Below, piece by piece: positions 50,718 to 59,292 of a stretch of 64,000 nt of DNA (positions are counted from its first letter, which is position 1; every line of letters begins with the position of its first letter). The position numbers and the translations under genes were made by a program. The stretch is from contig QHRU01000059.1 of the NCBI GenBank assembly GCA_003220225.1, positions 53,054 to 117,053 on the forward strand, written 5' to 3'. This DNA comes from Candidatus Rokuibacteriota bacterium. Its GTDB lineage: Bacteria > Methylomirabilota > Methylomirabilia > Rokubacteriales > CSP1-6. Below the pieces are notes generated by a model. The model worked only from the letters and a program-made list of their open reading frames with translations. It was not told the origin of the DNA and made no database searches.

Positions 50718-51461
50718 TCAGCGCAGGTACTTGTCGAGCCACGCGAGGACTTTCTTCCAGCCGTCCACCGCCGCGTGCTGGCGATACTGCGGCCGATCGA
50801 CGGCGAAGAAGGCGTGGCCGGCGTTCTCGTACGTGTGGAACTCGAACGTCTTGCCGTGCGTTTTCAGCGCCGCTTCCGTCTTGGCCGTGTCGTCCGGCGA
50901 CGGGCGCGTGTCCTCGACGCCGAACAGCCCGAGCAGCGGACACTGCAGATTCTTGGTGAGCTCGATCGGCGCCGTCGGCTGGCGCGCCGTGAGATCCTCG
51001 GGCTTCGCCACCACGCCGCCGCCGTAGCAGTCGATGGCGGCGTCGATGCCGCGCAGCGTGCAGGCGGCCAGGTACGTCTGCCGTCCGCCGGAGCAGTAGC
51101 CGATCACGCCGACCTTGCCGTTGAGATAGGGCAGCGCGCGCAGGTGGTCGATCGCGCCCTGCACGTCGCCCATGGTGCGGTCGTCCGGCATGCCGCCGGC
51201 GGCGCGGACGCTGGCGCTGTTCTCCTCCGGGGTGGCCTTCCCTTCGCGGAAGTGCAGGTTCGGCAGGATCGTCACGAACCCGTGGTGGGCGAACCGGCGG
51301 GCGATCTCCTTGTTCGGTCCGTCCCAGCCCGGCATGTGATGGATGATCACCACGCCCGGGTGCGGACCTCCGCCGAGCGGTCGCGCGAGGTACGCGTCGA
51401 TCCGGTCACCGCGGTGCCCGCGGATCAGGACCGTCTCGGCCAGCTGTGCTTCGTAGGTCAT
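50718..51461 (-). CDS. Dienelactone hydrolase family protein
   Basis: 247 residues, alpha/beta hydrolase. The nucleophile elbow is IGYCSGGRQ with cysteine, as in dienelactone hydrolases; the acid and base are in FGVEDTRPSPDD and NAGHAFFAVDRPQ. It would open lactones from aromatic-ring degradation or a related ester. The start overlaps the CinA gene's stop (ATGA). Confidence 0.92.
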   Translation of the reverse strand: MTYEAQLAETVLIRGHRGDRIDAYLARPLGGGPHPGVVIIHHMPGWDGPNKEIARRFAHHGFVTILPNLHFREGKATPEENSASVRAAGGMPDDRTMGDVQGAIDHLRALPYLNGKVGVIGYCSGGRQTYLAACTLRGIDAAIDCYGGGVVAKPEDLTARQPTAPIELTKNLQCPLLGLFGVEDTRPSPDDTAKTEAALKTHGKTFEFHTYENAGHAFFAVDRPQYRQHAAVDGWKKVLAWLDKYLR

Positions 51462-52741
51462 GGCGAAGTCCCCTTCTCGACCTTCTCGAAGTCGGTACGC
51501 TCGTACACGGGCAGGCCTTGCAGGTATCGGCGCAGGCAGTCGAGCGCCATCTCGACGGCGCCCAGCCGCACCCATTCGCGGCCGCCGACGATGCGGCTGC
51601 GCCGCGAGGCGGCGTCGTCTTCGGTCGCGATGGCCAGGCAGATCGTGCCGCCGAACTCGATGCGGTCCGCGCCCTCGTCGAGGTCGATCAGCACGGCCAA
51701 CGCGTGGGTGGCGCCGGTCTGCTGCCGGGCCGCGCGCGCCACCGCCTCGGCCGTCTCGCGCGTCGTGTCGCCCACCGGCGCGTCGACCCCGACGGCGGCG
51801 CAGACCTCGCCGAGCTGGCGGGCCAGGATGCCGCGGCGAAACACCTTCTCCGCGCCAGGCAGGTGAGCGAAGCGCGCGGCGATCTGCCCGCTCGTGAACG
51901 TCTCGACGATGGCCAGCGTCGCCTGGCGCTTCGTGAGCTCGGCGAGCACGACGCCCTCGAGCGTCTGGTCGTCCTCGGCCATGATGAAGTTGCCGAGCCG
52001 CTTGCGGACCTCTGCCTCGACCGGCGCCAGCTTCGCGCGGATGTCGTCCATGTCGCGGCCGCGCGCGGTGAGCTTGGTCTCGAGCTGCGGGTAGTGGGCG
52101 CGGAAGCCGAGCTTCACGCTGCCGTCAGGCACGAGGGCCTCCACGCCGCTCAGCAGCGCGTCGACGTGGGATTCGCCGAGCCCGTAGGAGTGGAAGCGCT
52201 TGAGGTGGATCGCCGTCTGCAACCCACTTTTGGCGAGCAGCCGCGGGACGATCTGCTCCTCGAGCATGCGCTTGAGCTCGCGCGGCACGCCCGGCGTGAA
52301 GAAGAAGCGCGCGTGGCCGATGTCCACCGCGAAGCCGCAGGCGGTGCCGATGGGGTTGTCGATGATCTCGGCCGTGGTGGGCAGCATGGCCTGCTTGCGG
52401 TTGTTGGGCGGCATCACGCGGCTGCGGCGGCGGAAGAAGTCTTCCATCTTCGTCAGCCACTCGTCGTTGAGCGCCAGCTCGACCCCCGCCGCCTGAGCGG
52501 CGACCTCTTGCGAGAGGTCGTCCACGGTGGGGCCGAGGCCGCCGTTGACGATGACGGCGTCGGCGCGCTCGCCCGCGAGCTGGAAGGCGCGTAGCAGGCT
52601 CTCGCGGTCGTCGCCGACGGTCGTCTCCCAGGCGACCGAAAGGCCCACGTCCTCGAGGCGCTGGCTGATGAAGGCGAAGTTGGTGTTGACGATCTTGCCG
52701 GTCAGGACCTCGTCGCCCGTGCAGATGACCTCGATGCGCAT
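51458..52741 (-). CDS. cinA: CinA-family protein with altered amidohydrolase motif
   Basis: 427 residues. The N-terminal MoCF-like/ADP-ribose pyrophosphatase domain is clear: VICTGDEVLTGKIVNTNFAF, VNGGLGPTVDDLS, PIGTACGFAV and FFFTPGVPREL. The C-terminal NMN amidohydrolase domain keeps the fold, but the usual ESCTGG segment reads ETFTSGQIA, so deamidase activity is doubtful. CinA normally recycles pyridine nucleotides (NMN). It lies between hydrolase genes with overlapping ends, an unusual context for this housekeeping enzyme. Confidence 0.88.
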   Translation of the reverse strand: MRIEVICTGDEVLTGKIVNTNFAFISQRLEDVGLSVAWETTVGDDRESLLRAFQLAGERADAVIVNGGLGPTVDDLSQEVAAQAAGVELALNDEWLTKMEDFFRRRSRVMPPNNRKQAMLPTTAEIIDNPIGTACGFAVDIGHARFFFTPGVPRELKRMLEEQIVPRLLAKSGLQTAIHLKRFHSYGLGESHVDALLSGVEALVPDGSVKLGFRAHYPQLETKLTARGRDMDDIRAKLAPVEAEVRKRLGNFIMAEDDQTLEGVVLAELTKRQATLAIVETFTSGQIAARFAHLPGAEKVFRRGILARQLGEVCAAVGVDAPVGDTTRETAEAVARAARQQTGATHALAVLIDLDEGADRIEFGGTICLAIATEDDAASRRSRIVGGREWVRLGAVEMALDCLRRYLQGLPVYERTDFEKVEKGTSP

Positions 52742-52743
52742 GG

Positions 52744-53631
52744 CTAGCGGAGCACCTTCAGCAGCGCGTCCACCACCGCCTGCGGCTTCTCGCGCGGCAA
52801 GAAGTGGCCGCAGCCGGGCACGACGCGCTCCTCGGTCCCGGCGGAGAAGAGCGCGCGCTCCTTGCCGGCGCGGAGCAGGCTCACGGCGTCGTCGCCGCCG
52901 TGCAGGATCAGCGCGGGCACGGTGATCGGCGCGCGCGCCGCCAGCCGTCGCTCGATCGCGTCGAGGCGCGGGTCGCCGGCCGCGTTGCCGTGCCGGTGGC
53001 GGTAGGAGTGGATGACGACCGGCACGAAGTCCGGGTTGTCGAACGACGGCGCCGTGCGCTCGAACTCGGCGTCGTCGAACTTCCACGTCGGCGACCACTC
53101 CCGCCAGAGCAGCTTGCAGAGCTCGCGCCGGTTCTTCTCGAGGCCCGCGCGGCCGCGCTCGGTGTTGAAGTACCACTGGTACCAGTACGCGCGCTCCTGG
53201 GCGACGGGCGCGGGCGGCGACGGCGCCAGCGTGTTCTGCACGTTGTAACCGCCGATGGTGACCAGCGCGCGGACGCGCTCGGGAGCGAGGATGGCGGCGA
53301 TGCAGGCGGCGCGGCCGCCCCAGTCGTAGCCGGCGAGGCCCGCGCCTGGGATGCCCAGGGCGTCCATGAAGTCGAGCAGGTCCTGGCCGATGGCGGCCTG
53401 CTGCGCCATCCGCGGCTCGGCGGCGTCGAGAAAGCGCGTCGGCCCGTAGCCGCGCAGGTAGGGCACGAGCACGCGATAACCGGCCGAGGCGAGCGGCGGC
53501 GCCACCGCGTCGAACGCGCGCGGGTCGTCCGGAAAGCCGTGGAGCAGAACGACGGGGACGCCGCCCTCTCGGCCGTGGGCCTCGTAGGCGATCTCGAGGG
53601 TGGGCGTGCGCACGCTCAGGGTGTTCGGCAT
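52744..53631 (-). CDS. Alpha/beta hydrolase, epoxide hydrolase/dehalogenase-like
   Basis: 295 residues. HGFPDDPRAF forms the oxyanion region and the nucleophile is aspartate (AGYDWGGRAA), as in epoxide hydrolases and haloalkane dehalogenases. ILHGGDDAVSL and VPGCGHFLPREKP hold the acid and histidine. ATG 53631 starts at the conserved region; an in-frame ATG at 53646 adds five residues. It ends two bases before cinA starts. Confidence 0.9.
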   Translation of the reverse strand: MPNTLSVRTPTLEIAYEAHGREGGVPVVLLHGFPDDPRAFDAVAPPLASAGYRVLVPYLRGYGPTRFLDAAEPRMAQQAAIGQDLLDFMDALGIPGAGLAGYDWGGRAACIAAILAPERVRALVTIGGYNVQNTLAPSPPAPVAQERAYWYQWYFNTERGRAGLEKNRRELCKLLWREWSPTWKFDDAEFERTAPSFDNPDFVPVVIHSYRHRHGNAAGDPRLDAIERRLAARAPITVPALILHGGDDAVSLLRAGKERALFSAGTEERVVPGCGHFLPREKPQAVVDALLKVLR

Positions 53632-53642
53632 GGCGGAGGGAA

Positions 53643-53814
53643 TCATACACGCGGCGCCGACGCCGCGGTCAGCCCGTAGTCACGCACGAAGATCAGGTAG
53701 CCGCCGACCAGCAGCGAGATGAGGACGGCGTCTACGATCTGGCGTCACGACGCTCGCGACGAGCGCGACCGCCGCGAGCTGTCGAATCCGGAGCCGCGCC
53801 TGCGACGCCGTCAT
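53643..53814 (-). pseudogene. Broken small membrane-protein gene at the end of the ABC operon
   Basis: An ATG at 53814 preceded by GGTGGAG begins MTASQARLRIRQLAAVALVA. The frame then fails, but the next frame reads IVDAVLISLLVGGYLIFVRD then YGLTAASAPRV and stops at 53643. Total length is 172 bp, one over a multiple of three, so a single-base indel explains it. Either a recent pseudogene or a sequencing error. It starts seven bases after the permease stop. Confidence 0.5.
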
Positions 53815-53821
53815 CTCCACC

Positions 53822-54616
53822 TCAGAGCTGGCCGAAAAAGACGAGGTACTCGGACTTCAGGAAGCGCTCGAGCGCCAGGAGCAGCACGGCGCCGGGGAGC
53901 ATCAGCACGAGCGCGGTGACGGAGGCGATCTGCAGCTCGTAGCCCTGGCTCGCCGTGTACATGTACACGGGCAGCGTGGTCACGAAGGGGGCGCCGACGA
54001 GCAGGGTGCCGGTGAACTCGTCGAGCGAGTAGAGGAAGACGAGGACCGCGGAGGCCACCACGCCGGGCGTGGCGAGCGGCAGCGCGATGGAGACGAACGT
54101 GCGCGTCGTCGAGGCGCCCAGGTTCCAGGCCGCCTCTTCCAGCTCCGGCGCCAGCGCGCGAAAGACCGCGGCCATCGTCCACACCGCGAACACGAGCGCG
54201 CCGACCAGGTGGACGAGCACGACGCCGGTCACCGTGCCCGCGAGGCCCCAGCGGTAGAACTCGCGCGTCGCGCTCGCGAAGACGGGCAGCTGGGGAAACG
54301 CCTGCGGCATCAGGAAGGCCAGCAGCACCAGCGCGCGGCCGGGAAACGGCAGCCGCGCCAGCGCGTAGCCGAGCGGGATGGCGAGCACCAGCGCCGCCGC
54401 GGTGACGACGAGCGCGATCACGACGCCGAGCCGCAGGGGCTCGAGGAAGTCCGCGGTGAGCATGCGGTTCCAGTACTTCAGGCCGAAGCGCTGGGGCCAG
54501 GGGCTGGGCGCCGTCCAGCGCTCGGCCAGCGACCACACCGCGAGGCTCGCGAGCGGGCCGAGGACGACGAACGCGGCGACGGCGAGGGCGGCCGCGCGCG
54601 CGATCAGCCGCGTCAT
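53822..54616 (-). CDS. ABC transporter permease (PotC type)
   Basis: 264 residues with six hydrophobic segments; the coupling loop is EEAAWNLGASTTRTFVSIALP. The pattern LYSLDEFTGTLLVGAPFVTTLP matches spermidine/putrescine and iron permeases (PotC/second-permease type). It works with the permease at 54633, the ATPase at 56536 and the binding protein at 55415. Starts 16 bases after the previous stop. Confidence 0.93.
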   Translation of the reverse strand: MTRLIARAAALAVAAFVVLGPLASLAVWSLAERWTAPSPWPQRFGLKYWNRMLTADFLEPLRLGVVIALVVTAAALVLAIPLGYALARLPFPGRALVLLAFLMPQAFPQLPVFASATREFYRWGLAGTVTGVVLVHLVGALVFAVWTMAAVFRALAPELEEAAWNLGASTTRTFVSIALPLATPGVVASAVLVFLYSLDEFTGTLLVGAPFVTTLPVYMYTASQGYELQIASVTALVLMLPGAVLLLALERFLKSEYLVFFGQL

Positions 54617-54632
54617 TCGCGCGACTGCCGCT

Positions 54633-55418
54633 TCATCTGAGTGACCGCCGCTGCAATGGGGGCGTGAGCCGCCGCAGATAGACGAGCGCTGCGCCCATGG
54701 CCATCAGGTAGCCGACCACCCCGAGCGCGGCCGCCGTCTCGAAGTCGCCGTGCTGGCCGAAGCGGTAGTAGACGTCGATCATCAGCATCTGGGCGCCGCC
54801 GCCGCGCCCCATCATCAAGGGAATCGAGAACGACGCCAGCATGGAGGAGAAGATGAGCACCGCGCTCACCGCGAGCGACGGCGCCGACATGGGGACCAGC
54901 ACGTCCTTCGTGAGCCGGGCGGTGCCGGCGCCGACGTTGCGCGCGGCCTCGAGGTGGCTCTCGTCCACCGCGCGGAAGGCGCCGAGCAGCAGCAGCGCGG
55001 CCAGCCCGAGGTGCTTCCAGGCCAGCGCCACCGCGATGCCGGTCCACGAGCCCGCGAGGCCGGGCGCCCACGGCGAGAGGAACACGCGCAGGGCGTGGCC
55101 CACCACCACGAACGGCACGAAGAGCGGCACCTTGAGCAGGAACTCCACCGGACCGAACGCGCGGGCGCGCAGCCAGCCGCACACGGGGATGGCGAGCGCG
55201 AACGTCAGCGCCGCCCCCGCCGCCGCCACCCCGAGCGTGTAGAACACGTCGCGCAGATAGAGCCGCCACACCGTCTCGTAGTTGGCGAGGGTGAGCGCGC
55301 CCCCGCGCGTGAAGCTGGCCGCGATCGACGCGGCGAGCGGCCACAGGAAGACGACGCCGAGGACGGCGAGCGGCAGCGCGCACGCCGCCGTCCACGCGGA
55401 GCGCTCGACGCGGGTCAG
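54633..55418 (-). CDS. ABC transporter permease (PotB type), probable CTG start
   Basis: 261 residues from a CTG at 55418 (TRVERSAWTAACALPLAVLG). Hydrophobic segments and the loop ESHLEAARNVGAGTARL match PotB-type permeases. No ATG, GTG or TTG occurs in frame between the binding-protein stop and the first membrane helix. The CTG overlaps that stop (CTGA) and GAGGAG lies eight bases before it, so non-standard initiation by coupling is likely. Confidence 0.9.
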   Translation of the reverse strand: MTRVERSAWTAACALPLAVLGVVFLWPLAASIAASFTRGGALTLANYETVWRLYLRDVFYTLGVAAAGAALTFALAIPVCGWLRARAFGPVEFLLKVPLFVPFVVVGHALRVFLSPWAPGLAGSWTGIAVALAWKHLGLAALLLLGAFRAVDESHLEAARNVGAGTARLTKDVLVPMSAPSLAVSAVLIFSSMLASFSIPLMMGRGGGAQMLMIDVYYRFGQHGDFETAAALGVVGYLMAMGAALVYLRRLTPPLQRRSLR

Positions 55419-56542
55419 CGCACGATCTCCTCGTACGCCAGCGTGATGAGGTCGTGATACTCCTTGATCGGCATCTGCCGCGAGTAGCGCGCGAGGTCGT
55501 CGGCGGAGACGCCCTTGAAGAGCAGCTCGCGGCTCTTCGCGTTGATCAGCGGCAGGACGCGGTCGGCGTCCACGCCCGGGTACCAGCCGAAGCGCTCGAC
55601 GATGGCCCTGGCCTGCACCTCGGGCGTCGCGATGTAGTCGATGTAGCGCACGGCGGCCTCGCGGCCGGCCGCCTCGCGCGGGACCACGAGGTAGAGGGGA
55701 TAGATCGGCAGCCCCGGCGCGGGCAGCACGGGCGTGATCGAGGGATCCATGCGTCCCTCGTTCTTCCAGGCCACGAGCTGGTCGATCCACACGGCGCCCA
55801 TGGCGATCTCGCCGCGGTTGAGCGCGTCGAGCGTGCCCGCGTTGCCGTTGGTGACGAGGACGTTCTTGTTGAAGTCGCGCAGCGCCGTGATGGCCTCGCG
55901 GATGGCGCCCTCGCGCGAGCGGTCGAACGGCCCCTGGGTGAGCTGCTTGTAGAGGCCGGTCTTCCAGTAGACCCAGCCCATCGTGAAGCCGACGCCGCTC
56001 ACGCCGCCCTTGATGCCGTTGTAGCCGAACTTGCCGGGGTTGGCGGCGACCCACTTCGCGAGGTCGTCGAACGTCCTCGGCGGCGTCGCGACCTTCGCCG
56101 GGTTGTAGGCGATCGCGATCTGGTTCTGGAACATCGGCACGACGTACCCGTCCACGGTCACGCCGAAGGCTTCCTTGACCTCGGCGCCCTTCACGAGCGC
56201 GGCGTTCTTCATCTGCGGCACGTACCGCAGCAGCAGGCCCTCCTTCACCATCTGCGAGGCGACGGCCATGCTCACGAGCGCCACGTCGATGTCCCACGGC
56301 GCGCGCCCCGCGTCGGCCTGCGCGCGGATCTTCGTGTAGATCGCGCGGCTGGCCGGCTCGCCGGTGCCGGTGCCGACGACGTTCAGCTCGGCGTCCGGCA
56401 CCTGCGCCTTGAAGCCGGGGCCGAGCAGCGTCTTGTGGACCTCGACCACGTTGACGTCGGCGCCGATGGCGACGTTGAGCCGCGTCGCCGCGGACGCCGG
56501 CACGGCCAGGACCAGGAGCAGCACGAGGGCACGCATCAGCAT
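55415..56542 (-). CDS. ABC transporter substrate-binding protein (PotD/Fe3+ type)
   Basis: 375 residues with signal peptide (MLMRALVLLLVLAVPASAA). The extracellular solute-binding family 1 fold shows in WDIDVALVSMAVASQMVKEG, FQNQIAIAYNPAKVATPPRT and LNRGEIAMGAVWIDQL. It would deliver a polyamine, iron chelate or phosphonate-like solute. GGAGG overlaps the end of the ATPase gene, whose stop lies inside this gene's first codons. Confidence 0.92.
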   Translation of the reverse strand: MLMRALVLLLVLAVPASAATRLNVAIGADVNVVEVHKTLLGPGFKAQVPDAELNVVGTGTGEPASRAIYTKIRAQADAGRAPWDIDVALVSMAVASQMVKEGLLLRYVPQMKNAALVKGAEVKEAFGVTVDGYVVPMFQNQIAIAYNPAKVATPPRTFDDLAKWVAANPGKFGYNGIKGGVSGVGFTMGWVYWKTGLYKQLTQGPFDRSREGAIREAITALRDFNKNVLVTNGNAGTLDALNRGEIAMGAVWIDQLVAWKNEGRMDPSITPVLPAPGLPIYPLYLVVPREAAGREAAVRYIDYIATPEVQARAIVERFGWYPGVDADRVLPLINAKSRELLFKGVSADDLARYSRQMPIKEYHDLITLAYEEIVR

Positions 56543-57588
56543 GAGGAGCCTCCTTGTCGGGGATACACGCGGAGCCGGGCCGCCGACACGCTCACGCGCA
56601 CGGGGCCGGCCGCGCGCGGCGCGTCGCCGTCCACGATGAGCATCGCTCCGCCGATCCGCACGTAATGACGCCAGCGGTCGCCGAGGAACAACGACTCTTC
56701 GAGATCGCCGCCGAGGGTGGCCCCCGCCCCGCCGAGCGCCACGTCCGACGCGCGGAGCACGACGACCACCGGCCCGCGCTCGGCGCCGGCGTACGGCAGG
56801 CGCTGGCGGGTCTCGTCGAGCACGAGCACGCCGGGCTCGGCACGCGCCTCGAGGCGGGTGCCCACGCCGAGGAAGTCCGCGGCGAACTCGGTCGCGGGCG
56901 CCAGGTACACCTCCTGCGGCGTTCCCGCCTGCACGACGCGTCCCGCGCTCATCAGCACGACGCGGTCGGCGATCGCGAGCGCTTCTTCCTGATCGTGGGT
57001 GACGTACACGGTCGTGATGCCGACGCGCCGCTGCAGGCGCCGGATCTCCACGCGCAGCCGCTGACGGACCTTGGCGTCGAGGTTGCTGAGCGGCTCGTCG
57101 AGCAGCAGCACGCGCGGCTCGACGACGAGCGCGCGCGCCAGCGCCACGCGCTGCTGCTGGCCGCCGGAGAGCGCGGCGGGCTTGCGACGCGCGACGGCGT
57201 CGATGTCGCCGATCTCGACCAGGGCCAGCGCCGCCCCGACGCGCTTGGCGATCTCCGGTTTCGGCACGCGCTTGAGCCGGAGGCCGTAGGCGACGTTGTC
57301 GAAGACCGTCATGTGCGGCCAGAGCGCGTAGCTCTGGAACACCATCGCGGTGCCGCGCTGCTGCGGGGGCAGCGCCGTCACGTCGTCGTCACCGAAGCGC
57401 ACGCGGCCCTCGTCCAGCCTGAGGAAGCCGGCGATCGCGCGCAGCAGCGTGGTCTTGCCGCACCCCGACGGGCCGAGGACGGCGGTGAGGCGGCCGGCGG
57501 GAAAGTCCAGTGAGACACCGCGCAGCGCGGCGACGGCGCCGTAGCGCTTGACCGCGGCCGCCACGTGGATGGGGGCCACGCCCCTCAC
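56536..57588 (-). CDS. ABC transporter ATPase (PotA/FbpC type)
   Basis: 350 residues. Walker A GPSGCGKTTLLRAIAG, signature LSGGQQQRVALARAL, Walker B RVLLLDEPLSNLD, switch THDQEEAL. A C-terminal TOBE-like region (FLGVGTRLEARAEPG onward) is typical of importers for polyamines, iron or sugars. The GTG start overlaps the stop of the LOG-like gene (GTGA) and its end overlaps the binding-protein gene. Confidence 0.94.
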   Translation of the reverse strand: MRGVAPIHVAAAVKRYGAVAALRGVSLDFPAGRLTAVLGPSGCGKTTLLRAIAGFLRLDEGRVRFGDDDVTALPPQQRGTAMVFQSYALWPHMTVFDNVAYGLRLKRVPKPEIAKRVGAALALVEIGDIDAVARRKPAALSGGQQQRVALARALVVEPRVLLLDEPLSNLDAKVRQRLRVEIRRLQRRVGITTVYVTHDQEEALAIADRVVLMSAGRVVQAGTPQEVYLAPATEFAADFLGVGTRLEARAEPGVLVLDETRQRLPYAGAERGPVVVVLRASDVALGGAGATLGGDLEESLFLGDRWRHYVRIGGAMLIVDGDAPRAAGPVRVSVSAARLRVYPRQGGSSC

Positions 57589-58091
57589 GACAGCCAGGTG
57601 CGCGCGGTGCGGCCGCCGTGCCGTCGCGCGGCGCTCACCGCGAGGCGGACGGCGTCGTCGGCGGAGCGCGCGCGGATCAGCGGCACGCGGCGCGCCTCCG
57701 GCGGCGCGAGCCGCCAGGTGGAAAGCCCGACCACGGGCACGCCGAGCTTGAGCGCGAGCGCGATCTCGGACAGCGTGCCGTAGCTTCCGCCGACGGCGAT
57801 GACGGCGTCGCACGAGCGCACGAGCACGACGTTGCGCGCCTGGTCCATACCCGTGACGATCGGGATCGTGACCCACCGGTTGGCGTCGCGGCGGCTGAAG
57901 CCGGGGAGCACGCCGACCACCGTGCCGCCGGCGCGCGCGGCGCCGCGCGAGGCTGCCTCCATCACGCCGGTGCGCCCGCCGCAGAGGAGGACGGCGCCGG
58001 TGCGCGCGATGGCCGCCCCGACGCGCTCGGCGCTCCGCGTGGTCGCGCGCGAGCACACGCCTTCGCCGACGACGCCGATGTGGAGGGCCAT
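57585..58091 (-). CDS. LOG-like Rossmann protein (TIGR00725 type)
   Basis: 168 residues: GAVLLCGGRTGVMEAASRGA contains the GGxxGxM motif related to the lysine decarboxylase-like/LOG group, and IAVGGSYGTLSEIALALKLG is the second nucleotide-binding glycine motif. The group includes cytokinin-activating phosphoribohydrolases; TIGR00725 members are uncharacterised. First gene of the ABC operon and translationally coupled to the ATPase. Confidence 0.88.
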   Translation of the reverse strand: MALHIGVVGEGVCSRATTRSAERVGAAIARTGAVLLCGGRTGVMEAASRGAARAGGTVVGVLPGFSRRDANRWVTIPIVTGMDQARNVVLVRSCDAVIAVGGSYGTLSEIALALKLGVPVVGLSTWRLAPPEARRVPLIRARSADDAVRLAVSAARRHGGRTARTWLS

Positions 58092-58121
58092 GCGGCGCCG
58101 ATGGTAACACCGCGCCCGTGC

Positions 58122-58127
58122 TATGTT
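58122..58127 (+). promoter_or_regulatory. -10 element of a probable leaderless transcript
   Basis: TATGTT ends eight bases before the acyl-CoA dehydrogenase ATG, and no Shine-Dalgarno is present in the gap. Confidence 0.45.
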
Positions 58128-58135
58128 CTGGCGCC

Positions 58136-59275
58136 ATGAGGCGTCTGAGCGACGAGCAGCGGTCCATTCGCGACATGACGCGCGACTTCGTCCGCAAGGA
58201 GAGCGCGCCGTTCGCCGCCGAGTGGGACCGCACGGCCACGGTGCCGCTCGAGACCGTGCGCCGGGCCGGCGCCCTGGGCCTCTTCGGCGTGTGCGTGCCG
58301 GCGGCGTGGGGCGGGGGCGGCGCCGATTTCACCTCGTACGTGCTGGCGACCGAGGAGCTCGCGTACGGCGACGCGGGCGTGTGCAACATGATCAGCGCCA
58401 CCAACGCGTTCGGCTGGAAGCTGCGCGATCACGGCACGCCGCAGCAGAAGGCGCGCTACCTGCGCCCCGTCGCGAGCGGTCACGAGATCGCGTGCCTGCT
58501 CTTTACCGAGCCGCAGGCCGGCTCCGACGCCGCGAATCAACAGACGCGCGCCGTGCGCCGCGGCGACCGCTGGGTGATCAACGGGACGAAGATCTTCATC
58601 ACCTCGGGCCGCTCGGCGTCGGTGGCCGTGCTCCTCGCGGTGACCGATCCCGCCGCCGGCAAGCGCGGGATCTCGGCGTTCCTCACGCGCACCGATCGGC
58701 CGGGCTATCGTGTCGTGCGCGTCGAGGACAAGCTCGGTCACCGGACCAACGACACCTGCCAGATCGCCCTCGAGGATCTCGAGGTGCCGGCGGAGGACAT
58801 GCTCGGCGCGCCGGGCCAGGGGCTCAAGATCGCGCTCGCGTATCTCGACAGCGGCCGCATCGGCGTCGCCGCGCAGTCGGTGGGCGTCGCGCGCGCCGCG
58901 CTGGACGCCGCCCTCGCCCACGCGCGCGAGCGCGAGACCTTCGGCAAGAAGCTGATCGAGCACCAGGCGATCGCCTTCATGCTGGCCGAGATGGCGACCG
59001 ACGTGGAGGTGGCGCGCCAGATGTGCCTGCACGCCGCGGAGTTGAAGGAGTCGGGCGGCCGCTGCATCAAGGAGGCGTCGATGTCGAAGCTCTTCGCCGC
59101 CCAGATGTGTGAGCGCGTCTGCTCGGCGGCCATCCAGGTCCACGGCGGCTACGGCTTCGTGGCCGACTACCCGGTCGAGAAGTACTATCGCGACGCGCGC
59201 GTGTTCCAGATCTACGACGGCACCAACGAGGTCCAGAAGATCCTGATCTCCCGCGAGCTCGTCGCCGGCCGCTGA
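58136..59275 (+). CDS. Acyl-CoA dehydrogenase with Asp at the catalytic Glu position
   Basis: 379 residues, a full-length acyl-CoA dehydrogenase. FAD-binding LLFTEPQAGSDAANQ and FITSGRSAS are present, as are RETFGKKLIEHQAIAFMLA and IQVHGGYGFVADYPVEKYYR. The motif that carries the catalytic glutamate, usually IYEGT, reads IYDGTNEVQ, so the base is aspartate. Nitroalkane oxidase, a relative, also uses Asp. Substrate unknown. The LLM gene 17 bases downstream has its own -10. Confidence 0.92.
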   Translation: MRRLSDEQRSIRDMTRDFVRKESAPFAAEWDRTATVPLETVRRAGALGLFGVCVPAAWGGGGADFTSYVLATEELAYGDAGVCNMISATNAFGWKLRDHGTPQQKARYLRPVASGHEIACLLFTEPQAGSDAANQQTRAVRRGDRWVINGTKIFITSGRSASVAVLLAVTDPAAGKRGISAFLTRTDRPGYRVVRVEDKLGHRTNDTCQIALEDLEVPAEDMLGAPGQGLKIALAYLDSGRIGVAAQSVGVARAALDAALAHARERETFGKKLIEHQAIAFMLAEMATDVEVARQMCLHAAELKESGGRCIKEASMSKLFAAQMCERVCSAAIQVHGGYGFVADYPVEKYYRDARVFQIYDGTNEVQKILISRELVAGR

Positions 59276-59279
59276 GCCG

Positions 59280-59285
59280 TAGAAT
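59280..59285 (+). promoter_or_regulatory. -10 element of a probable leaderless transcript
   Basis: TAGAAT ends seven bases before the LLM ATG at 59293 and begins just after the dehydrogenase stop. No ribosome site is visible, so the LLM gene may be transcribed separately as well. Confidence 0.4.
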
Positions 59286-59292
59286 CCAGCGC

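Noticed and set aside
53779..53800. tRNA-like TCGAATCC segment
   Set aside because: No acceptor or anticodon stem can be drawn around it; it lies within the broken small membrane gene.
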